In this document: positions 38,920 to 49,231 of the stretch, piece after piece
Numbering within the stretch: position 1 is the stretch's first letter
How the letters are laid out: every line of letters starts with the position of its first letter
Source: Pseudomonas sp. M47T1
Lineage (GTDB): Bacteria; Pseudomonadota; Gammaproteobacteria; Pseudomonadales; Pseudomonadaceae
Assembly (NCBI RefSeq): GCF_000263855.1
Contig: NZ_AJWX01000006.1
Coordinates: 124,001 to 188,000, forward strand
Direction: 5' to 3'
Length of the DNA: 64,000 nt
Position numbers and translations under genes: made by a program
The notes under the pieces: model-generated
The model's database searches: none
What the model saw: the letters and a program-made list of their open reading frames with translations, nothing else
Told to the model about the DNA's origin: nothing

Positions 38920-39696
38920 ATGCGGCGCGTGGTGTTCAATCAGAAAGGTGGCGTGGGCAAATCGAGCATTGCCTGCAATCTGGCGGCAGTCAGCGCGCAG
39001 GAGGGCTTTCGCACCCTGTTGATCGATCTGGATGCGCAAGCCAACTCGACCCAGTACCTCACCGGGCTGACGGGCGAAGACATTCCCATGGGCATCGCCG
39101 ATTTCTTCAAGCAGACCCTGTCCTCCGGGCCGTTTGCCAAGAAGAACACCGTGGACATCTACGAAACGCCTTTCGATAACCTGCATGTGGTCACGGCCAC
39201 CGCAGAGCTTGCCGATCTGCAGCCCAAGCTTGAGGCCAAGCACAAGATCAACAAGCTGCGAAAGCTGCTGGATGAGTTGGCCGAAGACTACGACCGCATC
39301 TACATCGACACGCCGCCAGCGCTGAATTTCTACGCGGTATCGGCGTTGATCGCCGCCGACCGCGTGCTGATCCCCTTCGACTGCGACAGCTTCTCGCGCC
39401 AGGCGCTATATGGCCTGATTGCCGAGATCGGCGAACTGCGTGACGACCACAATGAAGACCTGGAAGTGGAAGGCATTGTCGTCAACCAGTTCCAGGCCCG
39501 GGCCAGTTTGCCCCAGCAGATGCTCGACGAACTGATCGCCGAAGGCCTGCCAGTGCTGCCGGTGTACCTCAACAGCTCGGTGCGCATGCGCGAGTCGCAC
39601 CAGGCGAGCATGCCGCTGATCCATCTAGACCCGCGGCACAAGCTGACCCAGCAGTTCGTGGAACTGCATCACCTGCTGGAACACAACGCTGTCTAA
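38920..39696 (+). CDS. Orphan ParA family ATPase
   Basis: A 258-residue deviant-Walker ATPase (NQKGGVGKSSIACNLAAV at residues 6-23; LLIDLDAQANST; IYIDTPPAL). ParA/MinD-type proteins dimerise on ATP and position cargo on the nucleoid or membrane. There is no parB or centromere-like repeat next to it and the true chromosomal parAB lies elsewhere, so it is an orphan copy whose cargo is unknown. The ATG has a GGAGG ribosome binding site. Its stop overlaps the convergent trxC stop by four bases. Confidence 0.9.
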   Translation: MRRVVFNQKGGVGKSSIACNLAAVSAQEGFRTLLIDLDAQANSTQYLTGLTGEDIPMGIADFFKQTLSSGPFAKKNTVDIYETPFDNLHVVTATAELADLQPKLEAKHKINKLRKLLDELAEDYDRIYIDTPPALNFYAVSALIAADRVLIPFDCDSFSRQALYGLIAEIGELRDDHNEDLEVEGIVVNQFQARASLPQQMLDELIAEGLPVLPVYLNSSVRMRESHQASMPLIHLDPRHKLTQQFVELHHLLEHNAV

Positions 39697-40127
39697 ATCC
39701 CCTGGGACGTGAGCCATGCCACCAACTGCGGCAGTGGAAACGCGCCGCTCTGGCGTGCCACTTCGCGGCCGTTTCTGAACAGGATCAGGCTGGGAATGGA
39801 GCGAATGCCCAACTGCCCGGCCAGTTGCTGGTTGGCTTCGCTGTCCAGCTTGGCCAGGCGGCAACGCCCGCTCAATTGCGTGGCGGCCTGCTGGAAGATC
39901 GGTGCGAATGACTTGCAGGGCCCGCACCACTCGGCCCACACGTCCACCAGCAGCGGCAGGTCGCCCTTGATCTGGCTGGCGTAGGCGCCCTGGCCGAGAT
40001 CGAACGGCTTGGCCAGGATCACTGCACTTTTGCAGCGGCCACATTTGGGCGAGTCGCCCAGGCGTTCGGCGGGTATACGGTTGAGGCCGTTGCAGTGGGG
40101 GCAGGGGATAACCAAGGGTTCGGACAT
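39693..40127 (-). CDS. trxC: Thioredoxin 2 (TrxC)
   Basis: A 144-residue thioredoxin with an N-terminal zinc-binding module (CPHC and CGRC) followed by the thioredoxin fold with WCGPCK, the pattern that defines TrxC. It reduces cytoplasmic disulfides and in E. coli is induced by oxidative stress. The ATG at 40127 has AGGA six bases upstream; an in-frame start further out lies in non-coding sequence. The stop TAG overlaps the TAA of the convergent ParA gene by two shared bases within a four-base overlap. Confidence 0.95.
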   Translation of the reverse strand: MSEPLVIPCPHCNGLNRIPAERLGDSPKCGRCKSAVILAKPFDLGQGAYASQIKGDLPLLVDVWAEWCGPCKSFAPIFQQAATQLSGRCRLAKLDSEANQQLAGQLGIRSIPSLILFRNGREVARQSGAFPLPQLVAWLTSQGI

Positions 40128-40353
40128 GTCGGTTCCTGGATTGGGTAGTGTCCTCATTCTACTCTCAACCTCAAAGTGGCTGCCGCAGGCGGTGCAACTG
40201 TGCCGGTGCATCCCTGCGTTGTTGTACCTGCCCTCGGGCCGGGCCGGGCGATAGCCTGGGCTTCACTGAAAGCAGGAGCAACGTCGAGGCTGCGTCTTGC
40301 GACGCGGTTTGCCAGGCAGTGCACTGCGCCGGTAACGCGGCCTTCGGCCGCTG
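40128..40353. other. Intergenic region trxC-selO with a hairpin
   Basis: No gene is visible here. GCGGCCTTCGGCCGC at 40337-40351 is a perfect stem-loop three bases beyond the selO stop and may mark the 3' end of selO mRNA, although there is no T-run. Confidence 0.45.
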
Positions 40354-41868
<1,515 letters not shown>

Positions 41869-44800
41869 TCAGTCCAGATGAGTGTCGGGCGGTTCGGGCC
41901 GGGTTTTCACCTGGGGGTCGGGGTTGGGCAACAGGGCCTTGTCGACGTTTTCGATGGGCACCATCTTGTATTCCTGGCCCTGGGTGTTCTTCAGGTACAC
42001 CTCCATCTGCCGGAAGGAGATGTTGATGTTGTGCTTCTTGAACTCGCGGTTGATGTAGCGGTTCATTTCGTCGAGCACCGGGTTGCGGTCGCCCAGGTCG
42101 CGTACATGCATGCGCAGTTCGTGGTCCAGGGTACTTTCACCGAAGTTCAGGAAGTACACGCTGGGGCCCGGCTCCTTGAGCACCCGCGGGTTCTCCTGTG
42201 CGCCCTTGAGCAGCAGCGACTTGACCAGGTCCAGGTCAGAGCCGTAGTCCACGCCCAGTTTCAGGGTGACCCGGGTGATGGTGTCGGTCAGCGACCAGTT
42301 GATCAGTTGCCCGGTGATGAACGTCTTGTTCGGAACAATGATGTCCTTGCGGTCGAAGTCGGTGATGGTGGTGGCGCGGATGCGGATCTTGCTCACCGTG
42401 CCCGACAGGCTGCCGATGGTGATGGTGTCACCGATGCGCACCGGGCGCTCGAACAGGATCATGATGCCGGAGATGAAGTTGGCGAAGATCTCCTGCATGC
42501 CGAAACCCAGGCCTACCGACAGCGCCGCTACCAGCCACTGCAACTTGTCCCAGCTGACGCCCAGGGTCGACAGCGCCGAGACGAAGCCGATGCCGATGAT
42601 CACGTAGGACAGCAATGTGGTGGTGGCGTAGGCGCTGCCCTGGGCCAGGTTGAGCCGCGACAGCACCAGCACTTCCAGCAGGCCTGGCAGGTTACCCGCC
42701 AGGGCCACGGTGATGCCGACAATGATCAGTGCGCCTAACAGGTCGCCCAGGCTGATCGGCACCATGCTCATAGTGGCGCCGGTGCCGCTGGTGTATTCGT
42801 AGAGGGTGATGTTGTCCAGGTAGGCGAACACACTGATCAGGTCCGACCACACCCAGTACAAACCGGCGATGAACACGCCCATCAGGGCCAGGCGAATCAG
42901 GCGCAGGGACTGCTGGTTGACCTGTTCGATGTCCAGGGTCGGTTCTTCTATGGGAATTTCGCCGTCGCCGCTTTCCTTGGCGGCCTGACGCTTGCTCAGC
43001 GCGCGTTGGTAGGCCAGGCGCCGGGCTGCCACGCTGAGGCCGCGCACGAACGCCGCCTCGATCACCAGCCACAGCATCAGCAGGTACAGGGTGTCGATCA
43101 GCCGGTCGGTGAGCTTCAGCGCGGTGTAGTAGTAGCCAAAGCATACGGCCACGAACAGCGCCACCGGCAAGGCGGTGAATGCCACGCCCACGGCCTTGCG
43201 GAACAACGAGGTGTTGCCGTGGGTGGGGCTGCTGAGCAGCAGGCGGCTGAGCAACCAGGCCATGAGGGCGTAGCAGGTGAGCACCACGGCAATGCCGATT
43301 ACGTCGTCGGCCAGTGCCGAGGGCTGCAACTCGGCCACGGCCACCACGGCCACCAGGGCCATGACCACGATGCCCAAGCGTCGTACCCAGTTGCGCAGGA
43401 ACTCGACCTGGGGTTTCTGCCAGCGGAAATGCACCTCGGCCACGCCGCCCGGGGCTAGCATTCGGTAGGCGGTGTAGAACACCAGCCAGGCCTGGGCCAT
43501 TTGCAGCAGGGCCGAACCCAGGCTGGCGTTCTGGCCGCGGGCGTCGATCTGTAGTGCCAGGCCGCACAAGGCCAGGCCCAGGCCCACCGGAATAGCGAGC
43601 AAAACGTTCACCAGCAAGGCCTGAGGGGTGTGCCACTGGCTGTCACGCTTGAAGTGGCCAATATCCTTGTGCACGCGGTTGAGGCGGTCGTGCAAGTAGC
43701 TGCGGCGCCACAACAGCACGCCAATCAGCAACAGCAAAGGCACGAAGAACAGCGGACGCTGTACCAGGCCGTCAGCCAGTTCGCTCAGGCTTGAGGCCCA
43801 CGGCAGCGTGGTGACCTGCTTGCTCAGGTGCGAGGGCGCGCTTTCCAGCCAGTCCGGGTCCAGCGGCTTGTTGCTGGGGATCCAGAACATCTGCTCGTCC
43901 AGGGTTGCGCGCAGGCCTTGGGCGGTGGTCAGCAACTGTTTCTGGTTCAGTTGCAGGGTGATCGACTCGTTGAGTAATGCACTCAACTCACGGTTCAGGC
44001 GCTCCAGCAAATCGCTGCGGGTAACCGCCAGGTCCAGCAGTTGCTTGCGCAGTTGCGGGGTGACCTGCTCGGGTGGTTGCGCGGCAATCAGGCCGTCGAC
44101 ATAGGCCGTGGGGCTGCTGAGCGCTTCGCGCTGCTGGTTGACCTCGAACTGGTACAAGCGGATGTCGGCGATCTCGTCCGCCAGGTTGCGGTCCACCTTC
44201 AGGTGCGGCAGGGCCTGCTTCTGCTTGTAGAGGATCTTGGACAGCAGCAGGCTGCCCTTGAGTACGTTGATCTGCTCGTCCAGGGCTTGGTCGCTCTGGG
44301 TCACGTTGTCCAGTTGCTGCTGGGTGTGCAGGTTCTGCTGGGTCAGGTCATTGAGCCGGTCGGTACTTTTCAGCAGGTAGTCGGACAGCTTCAGGTTGCT
44401 GGCGCTCTCGGTGGCCAGCACGCTGCTGCCACCGGCTTTCTGGGCTTCCAGGGACTGCTGGGTAACGGTCTCCTGGGACTGGGCCAGGCGCTTTTCGTTG
44501 ATCAGCGACTGCAGGTCCTGCACTTCCTGGCTGACCCGGGCGATTTTCTCCGTCACCAGGTCATGCTGGCTGTTGCCCAGGTCCTGCAGCAAGGTGTTGC
44601 CGGCCAGTTCCTGGCGGCGCAGCGTCACCAGGGCATTGATCGACGCCTGCTCGGCCAGCAGTTGGTTGCGCTGGTCGGCAGAGATGACCTTGCCGTTGTC
44701 CTTGCCGCTCTTGAGAATGCCGTTGATCTGACTGATGCGCGCCTGGCTGTTGCTGATCTCTGTCTGCGCCCGTTCAGGGCGGGTCTGGGCGGTGATGCTC

Positions 44801-45225
44801 AGGCTGTTGGCTTCGGTCAGCTGCTTTTGCAGGTCGCCTTGCTGGGCACCGCGGTCATTGAGCAGTTGCTCCAGCTGTGGCACCGACAGGTTGGCATAGC
44901 GCTGGGCTACCGGGATGACTCGCGTGGCCTTGAGCTTGGTCAGCTCGCGCTGGTTTTCGGCAATGACCTGGGGCGCTTCGGCCAGCTGCTTCTTCAGGGT
45001 AGGCAGTTGGTTGCTACTGTCGTCGCGGTTGGCGAGGAAGGCCAGCGTCTGTTCCAGTACCTGCTGTAGTGCCTTCTGATCGGCGTCGGACAGCTTGCGG
45101 TCGGCGATCTTGTCGATGCTTTGCTGTACCGACTCGCTGGTGGGTGGGTCGGCTGCCTGGACGGCAGTGACAGTCAGGCACAGCCCAAGCAGGGCTGCGG
45201 AGAAGAATGAGCGCAGTGAGGGCAT
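41869..45225 (-). CDS. mscK: Large mechanosensitive channel protein (MscK/KefA-like)
   Basis: The 1118-residue product matches the length of MscK-type channels. A signal peptide (about 1-24) leads to a long periplasmic coiled-coil region rich in Gln/Leu (about 30-480), then about 11 membrane segments (about 490-900) and the MscS-like pore and beta domain (about 900-1090) with GFGMQEIFANFISGI, RIGDTITIGSLSGTV and IVPNKTFITGQLINWS. It should open under membrane tension to release solutes during osmotic downshift; K+ sensitivity as in E. coli MscK is not shown by sequence. Confidence 0.88.
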   Translation of the reverse strand: MPSLRSFFSAALLGLCLTVTAVQAADPPTSESVQQSIDKIADRKLSDADQKALQQVLEQTLAFLANRDDSSNQLPTLKKQLAEAPQVIAENQRELTKLKATRVIPVAQRYANLSVPQLEQLLNDRGAQQGDLQKQLTEANSLSITAQTRPERAQTEISNSQARISQINGILKSGKDNGKVISADQRNQLLAEQASINALVTLRRQELAGNTLLQDLGNSQHDLVTEKIARVSQEVQDLQSLINEKRLAQSQETVTQQSLEAQKAGGSSVLATESASNLKLSDYLLKSTDRLNDLTQQNLHTQQQLDNVTQSDQALDEQINVLKGSLLLSKILYKQKQALPHLKVDRNLADEIADIRLYQFEVNQQREALSSPTAYVDGLIAAQPPEQVTPQLRKQLLDLAVTRSDLLERLNRELSALLNESITLQLNQKQLLTTAQGLRATLDEQMFWIPSNKPLDPDWLESAPSHLSKQVTTLPWASSLSELADGLVQRPLFFVPLLLLIGVLLWRRSYLHDRLNRVHKDIGHFKRDSQWHTPQALLVNVLLAIPVGLGLALCGLALQIDARGQNASLGSALLQMAQAWLVFYTAYRMLAPGGVAEVHFRWQKPQVEFLRNWVRRLGIVVMALVAVVAVAELQPSALADDVIGIAVVLTCYALMAWLLSRLLLSSPTHGNTSLFRKAVGVAFTALPVALFVAVCFGYYYTALKLTDRLIDTLYLLMLWLVIEAAFVRGLSVAARRLAYQRALSKRQAAKESGDGEIPIEEPTLDIEQVNQQSLRLIRLALMGVFIAGLYWVWSDLISVFAYLDNITLYEYTSGTGATMSMVPISLGDLLGALIIVGITVALAGNLPGLLEVLVLSRLNLAQGSAYATTTLLSYVIIGIGFVSALSTLGVSWDKLQWLVAALSVGLGFGMQEIFANFISGIMILFERPVRIGDTITIGSLSGTVSKIRIRATTITDFDRKDIIVPNKTFITGQLINWSLTDTITRVTLKLGVDYGSDLDLVKSLLLKGAQENPRVLKEPGPSVYFLNFGESTLDHELRMHVRDLGDRNPVLDEMNRYINREFKKHNINISFRQMEVYLKNTQGQEYKMVPIENVDKALLPNPDPQVKTRPEPPDTHLD

Positions 45226-45261
45226 AGTGAAAGTCGTTACAGCTCGAAGAGAAATGGCAGT

Positions 45262-47004
45262 TTAGAGGAACAACCCGGGACCCGGGGCAGTTCCTTCGGG
45301 CAATTTGACGCCTACTTTCTGGATCTTGTTCCCGTCCATGACCGCGACAGTCCAGATTGTGTTGTTCCACACCACGTGGTCGCCCACCACCGGCGCACCG
45401 CCAACCTTCTGCATGATGAAGCGGCTGAGCGGCATTTGCGGGTCCTGGCCGTCGAGCTGCAAACCGTACAAGGCGGCTACAGGCCCCAGTTCTGCGTCCC
45501 CTTCGAGCACGAAGTCGCCGAAGAAACGCAAATCCAGGCCGCGTTGTGGTGCCTGGCTGAACAGCTTTCCGAGTGCTGGCAAATTGTGTTCATGGCCAAT
45601 CACGCACAACAGATCGTCGACTTCCAACACCGTACTACCCGACGGATGGAGCAGTTCCTGCCCTCGAAACAGCGCCGCGATGCGGGTGCCGTCAGGCATT
45701 TTCAGCTCCCGCAGGGGCGAACCGATGCACCACTTTTCTGCGCCAAGGCGGTAGACGAACATTTCCCACTCGCTGGTGACGTGCACTTCCAAGGCCGAGC
45801 GGGAGATGGGCGCCGGGTCGGGCGGCACGGTGACTTTCAGCAGTTTGGCCATCCACGGCAGGCTGGTGCCTTGTACCAGCAGCGAGACCAGCACGATGAA
45901 GAACGCCAGGTTGAAGTACAGCTGAGCATCGGGCAGCCCGGCCATCAGCGGGAACACCGCCAGGATGATCGGCACGGCGCCGCGCAGACCTACCCAGGAA
46001 ATGAAGGCTTTTTCCCGACCGTGGAAAGCCTTGAACGGCAGCAGCCCGACAAAGACCGACAGCGGGCGAGCCACCAGGATCATGCCCAGCGCCAGCACTA
46101 GGGCGGGCAGGGCAATGGGCAGCAGGTCGTGTGGGGTAACCAGCAGGCCCAGCACCAGGAACATGCCGATCTGCGCCAGCCAGGCCATGCCGTCAAGCAT
46201 GTGCAGAATGCCGTGGCGGCTGCGAATTGGCTTGTTGCCCATTACCAGGCCGCACAGGTACACCGCCAGGAAGCCGCTGCCATGCAGGGCGTTGGTCAGG
46301 GCGAACACCACCAGGCCGCCGGCGATTACCAGGATGGGGTACAGGCCGCCTGCCAGGTTGATGCGGTTGACCAGTTGCAACATCACCCAGCCGCCGCCCA
46401 GGCCGATAATGGCGCCGATGCCGAATTCCTGCACCAGGTGGCCCAGCAGGCTCCAGTGCAGGCCGGTCTGGTGGCTGGCGAGCATGTCGATCAAGGTGAC
46501 GGTAAGGAACACCGCCATGGGGTCGTTGCTGCCCGACTCGATCTCGAGGCTGGCGGTTACCCGCTCGTTCAGGCCTTTGCCACCCAGCAGCGAAAACACC
46601 GCCGCGGCGTCGGTCGAGCCGACGATGGCGCCTATCAGCAGGCCCTGGAGGAGGCTCAGGTTGAACAACCAGGCCGCCAGCACGCCGGTCAGCCCGGTGG
46701 TGATCAGCACGCCTACCGTGGCCAGCGACAGCGCCGGCCACAGCGCCACGCGGAAACTGGCCACCCGCGTTCGCAGGCCGCCGTCCAACAGGATCACCGC
46801 CAGTGCCAGGTTGCCGACCAGGTAGGCCGTGGGGTAATTGTCGAAAATGATACCGCCGCCGTCGACGCCGGCGGCCATGCCTACCGCCAGGATGATCACC
46901 AGAATGGGGATGCCGAGGCGGGAGGACAAGGAGCTGACCAGAATGCTAGCACCCACCAGCAACGCGCCGATCAAGAACAGGCTGTTGATGGTCGTCGCAT
47001 TCAA
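45262..47004 (-). CDS. nhaP2: Potassium/proton antiporter of the NhaP2/CvrA family
   Basis: A 580-residue CPA1 cation/proton antiporter. The first ~390 residues form about 12-13 membrane helices with [12 protein letters not shown] and [11 protein letters not shown], the family's ion-site segments, and [13 protein letters not shown]. The C-terminal ~190 residues contain an RCK-C/TrkA-C-like domain and a CorC_HlyC-type domain, the cytoplasmic regulatory part of NhaP2/CvrA. It likely exports K+ in exchange for H+ and keeps volume at low osmolarity, which fits the adjacent channel gene. An AGGGAG site lies about 12 bases before the ATG. Confidence 0.9.
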   Translation of the reverse strand: MNATTINSLFLIGALLVGASILVSSLSSRLGIPILVIILAVGMAAGVDGGGIIFDNYPTAYLVGNLALAVILLDGGLRTRVASFRVALWPALSLATVGVLITTGLTGVLAAWLFNLSLLQGLLIGAIVGSTDAAAVFSLLGGKGLNERVTASLEIESGSNDPMAVFLTVTLIDMLASHQTGLHWSLLGHLVQEFGIGAIIGLGGGWVMLQLVNRINLAGGLYPILVIAGGLVVFALTNALHGSGFLAVYLCGLVMGNKPIRSRHGILHMLDGMAWLAQIGMFLVLGLLVTPHDLLPIALPALVLALGMILVARPLSVFVGLLPFKAFHGREKAFISWVGLRGAVPIILAVFPLMAGLPDAQLYFNLAFFIVLVSLLVQGTSLPWMAKLLKVTVPPDPAPISRSALEVHVTSEWEMFVYRLGAEKWCIGSPLRELKMPDGTRIAALFRGQELLHPSGSTVLEVDDLLCVIGHEHNLPALGKLFSQAPQRGLDLRFFGDFVLEGDAELGPVAALYGLQLDGQDPQMPLSRFIMQKVGGAPVVGDHVVWNNTIWTVAVMDGNKIQKVGVKLPEGTAPGPGLFL

Positions 47005-47260
47005 AGGCAGTACTCCCTAAAACTGAGGTGGCGAAACAGCGTGCCTCATGCAGGCTGCGTGCCAAGGGATTCTAACCTGTGCAAATGTACCCATGTCAAA
47101 AAGCTTCGCATTAGCGCGACGTTACGCCCTACCTGCCCCCTCTGTGGCGCTGCCGTCAGGCGGCGAAAAGGTCTGCAGGACCTCCGGCGTTGTGATGTCG
47201 ATCGCGGGCCCGCTTTGCGGGCCTTCGCAGCCTCTGGGCAGCGCCGACCTGCAGCAGCTG
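47005..47260. other. Intergenic region upstream of nhaP2
   Basis: No gene is visible. GGCCCGC and GCGGGCC pair at 47207-47223, downstream of the acyl-CoA dehydrogenase, without a T-run; a related string (GGCTGCGAAGGCCCGC) also occurs after the chemoreceptor gene near 20870, pointing to a small dispersed repeat. Confidence 0.4.
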
Positions 47261-49063
47261 CTAGAACCAGCTGTCTGCCATGCCGAGGCAGGTGTCGTCG
47301 CGGGTCTGCAATAAATGCAGGTCGTGATGACAAGCGGGCACCTCCCAGGTCAGGAAGTACCGGGCGGCTTGCAATTTACCCTGGTAGAACTCGCCATCGG
47401 CGGCGTCCCCCATGGCCAATCCTTCCTGAGCGCGGATGGCCTGCTCCAGCCAGCGCCAGCCAATCACCGTGTGGCCGAACACCTTCAGGTACAACGCCGA
47501 GTTGGCCAGTGTCCCGGTGACCTGCCCCTTGGCCAGGTCGCCCAACAGCCCCAGGGTCACGCCTTGCAACGCGGTCAGCAATTGTTCCAGCGGCTGGCGC
47601 ATTGCGTTCAGTTCAGGGTGTGCCTGGGCGCGTTCGCACGTGGTGGTGATCAGGCGCATCAGTTGCTTGAGCCCGGCGCCGCCGTTCTGGGCCAGCTTGC
47701 GGCCCAGCAGGTCCAGCGACTGGATGCCGTGGGTGCCTTCGTGGATGGGGTTCAGCCGGTTGTCGCGATAGTACTGTTCCACCGGGTATTCGCGGGTGTA
47801 ACCGTGGCCACCAAGGATCTGGATCGCCAGTTCGTTGGCCTTCAGGCAGAACTCCGAAGGCCATGACTTGACGATAGGGGTCAGCAGGTCGAGCAGTTCG
47901 TGGGCCTGGCGGCGCACTTCTGCGGTTTCCCCGGTGAGCGTGTCATCGAACAGGCGTGCGGCGTACAAGCCCAGGTCGAAGGCGCCTTCCACATAGGCTT
48001 TCTGGGTCAGCAGCATGCGCCGCACGTCGGCGTGGTTGATGATCGCCACCGGCGCGGCGGTGGGATCCTTGGCATCGGGCAGGCGGCCCTGAGGACGTTC
48101 GCGGGCATATTCCAGGGAATACAGGTACCCGGCATAGCCAAGCATTACCGCGCCCATGCCGACGCCGATGCGAGCCTCGTTCATCATTTGGAACATGTAG
48201 CTCAGGCCCTGATGCGGCTTGCCCACCAGATAGCCAACACAATCTCCATTATCGCCGAAGTTCAGCGCCGTGGAGGTGGTGCCGCGCCAGCCCATCTTGT
48301 GGAACAACCCGGCCAGCAGCACGTCGTTGCGCTTGCCCAGGCTGCCATCGTCGTTCACCAGGAACTTGGGCACGATGAACAGCGAGATGCCTTTCACCCC
48401 TGGCGGTGCGTCCGGCAGCTTGGCCAGCACCAGGTGCACGATGTTCTCGGACAGCGGGTGATCGCCACCGGAAATGAAGATCTTGTTGCCCTTGAGGCGG
48501 TAACTGCCGTCGGCGGCCGGTTCGGCGCGGGTGCGGATATCCGACAGCGAGGAACCGGCGTGAGGCTCGGTAAGGGCCATGGTGCCGAAGAAGCGGCCTT
48601 CGATCATGGGCTGCAGGAAGCGCTGTTTCTGCTCGTCGCTGCCAAAGCTTTCGATCAGGTTGGCGGCGCCCATGGTCAGGAAGGGGTAGGAGGTGCTACC
48701 AGCGTTGGCCGCCTGGAAATGCGCGAAGCAGGCCTGGGACAGCAAGGTGGGCAATTGCATGCCGCCGTCTTCGAACGAGCGCGAGGCATTGAGAAAGCCG
48801 GCTTGCAGGAACGCATCGACAGCCGGTTTCACCTCCGGGATGAGCACGGCGGCGCCGTTCTCGTAACGAGGCTCGTTTTCATCGGCCTTGCGGTTGTGCG
48901 GCGCGAAGTATTTCTCGGCAATGCTGCGCGCGGTGCCGATGGCAGCGTCGAAGGTTTCGCGGTTGTGCTCGGCGAAGCGCTCGCGCTGGGTGAGGTTTTC
49001 GGCGTCCAGCACTTCGTAGAGCTCGAAGGCCAGGTTGCGGGAGCTGAGAAGGGTCTCGGACAT
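47261..49063 (-). CDS. Acyl-CoA dehydrogenase (large, ~600-residue type)
   Basis: A 600-residue flavoprotein that would oxidise an acyl-CoA to the 2-enoyl-CoA with electrons passing to ETF. It carries an extra C-terminal domain (about 470-600) typical of the longer family that includes DmdC and FadE-like enzymes. Visible motifs are MALTEPHAGSSLSDI (FAD/substrate), GHGYTREYPVEQYYRD and IHEGTHGIQ, with the expected catalytic glutamate in HEGT near residue 446. Chain-length preference cannot be read from sequence. It is followed by no other beta-oxidation gene. Confidence 0.9.
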   Translation of the reverse strand: MSETLLSSRNLAFELYEVLDAENLTQRERFAEHNRETFDAAIGTARSIAEKYFAPHNRKADENEPRYENGAAVLIPEVKPAVDAFLQAGFLNASRSFEDGGMQLPTLLSQACFAHFQAANAGSTSYPFLTMGAANLIESFGSDEQKQRFLQPMIEGRFFGTMALTEPHAGSSLSDIRTRAEPAADGSYRLKGNKIFISGGDHPLSENIVHLVLAKLPDAPPGVKGISLFIVPKFLVNDDGSLGKRNDVLLAGLFHKMGWRGTTSTALNFGDNGDCVGYLVGKPHQGLSYMFQMMNEARIGVGMGAVMLGYAGYLYSLEYARERPQGRLPDAKDPTAAPVAIINHADVRRMLLTQKAYVEGAFDLGLYAARLFDDTLTGETAEVRRQAHELLDLLTPIVKSWPSEFCLKANELAIQILGGHGYTREYPVEQYYRDNRLNPIHEGTHGIQSLDLLGRKLAQNGGAGLKQLMRLITTTCERAQAHPELNAMRQPLEQLLTALQGVTLGLLGDLAKGQVTGTLANSALYLKVFGHTVIGWRWLEQAIRAQEGLAMGDAADGEFYQGKLQAARYFLTWEVPACHHDLHLLQTRDDTCLGMADSWF

Positions 49064-49186
49064 GGCGGCATCCTTTTATTGATGCGCCGAGTGTAGAAGC
49101 GAGGCAGGGGCGGGAACAGGAAGATAGATGGCGGTGATGATGGCTGGAGGGTCTGGGTATTCTGGGGGAGCGGGCCGTGGTGCATG

Positions 49187-49217
49187 AAAAAAAGGCGCCG
49201 ATGAAGGCGCCTTTTTT
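49187..49217 (-). terminator. Intrinsic terminator of putA
   Basis: GGCGCC pairs with GGCGCC around a six-base loop, with A-runs and T-runs on both sides that lengthen the stem. On the - strand it ends in seven T. It lies directly after the putA stop. Confidence 0.9.
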
Positions 49218-49231
49218 CATTTTTTCAACGA

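Noticed and set aside
46129..47520. A 463-codon frame on the + strand opposite nhaP2
   Set aside because: His/Gln-rich antisense of a membrane protein, with no start signal.
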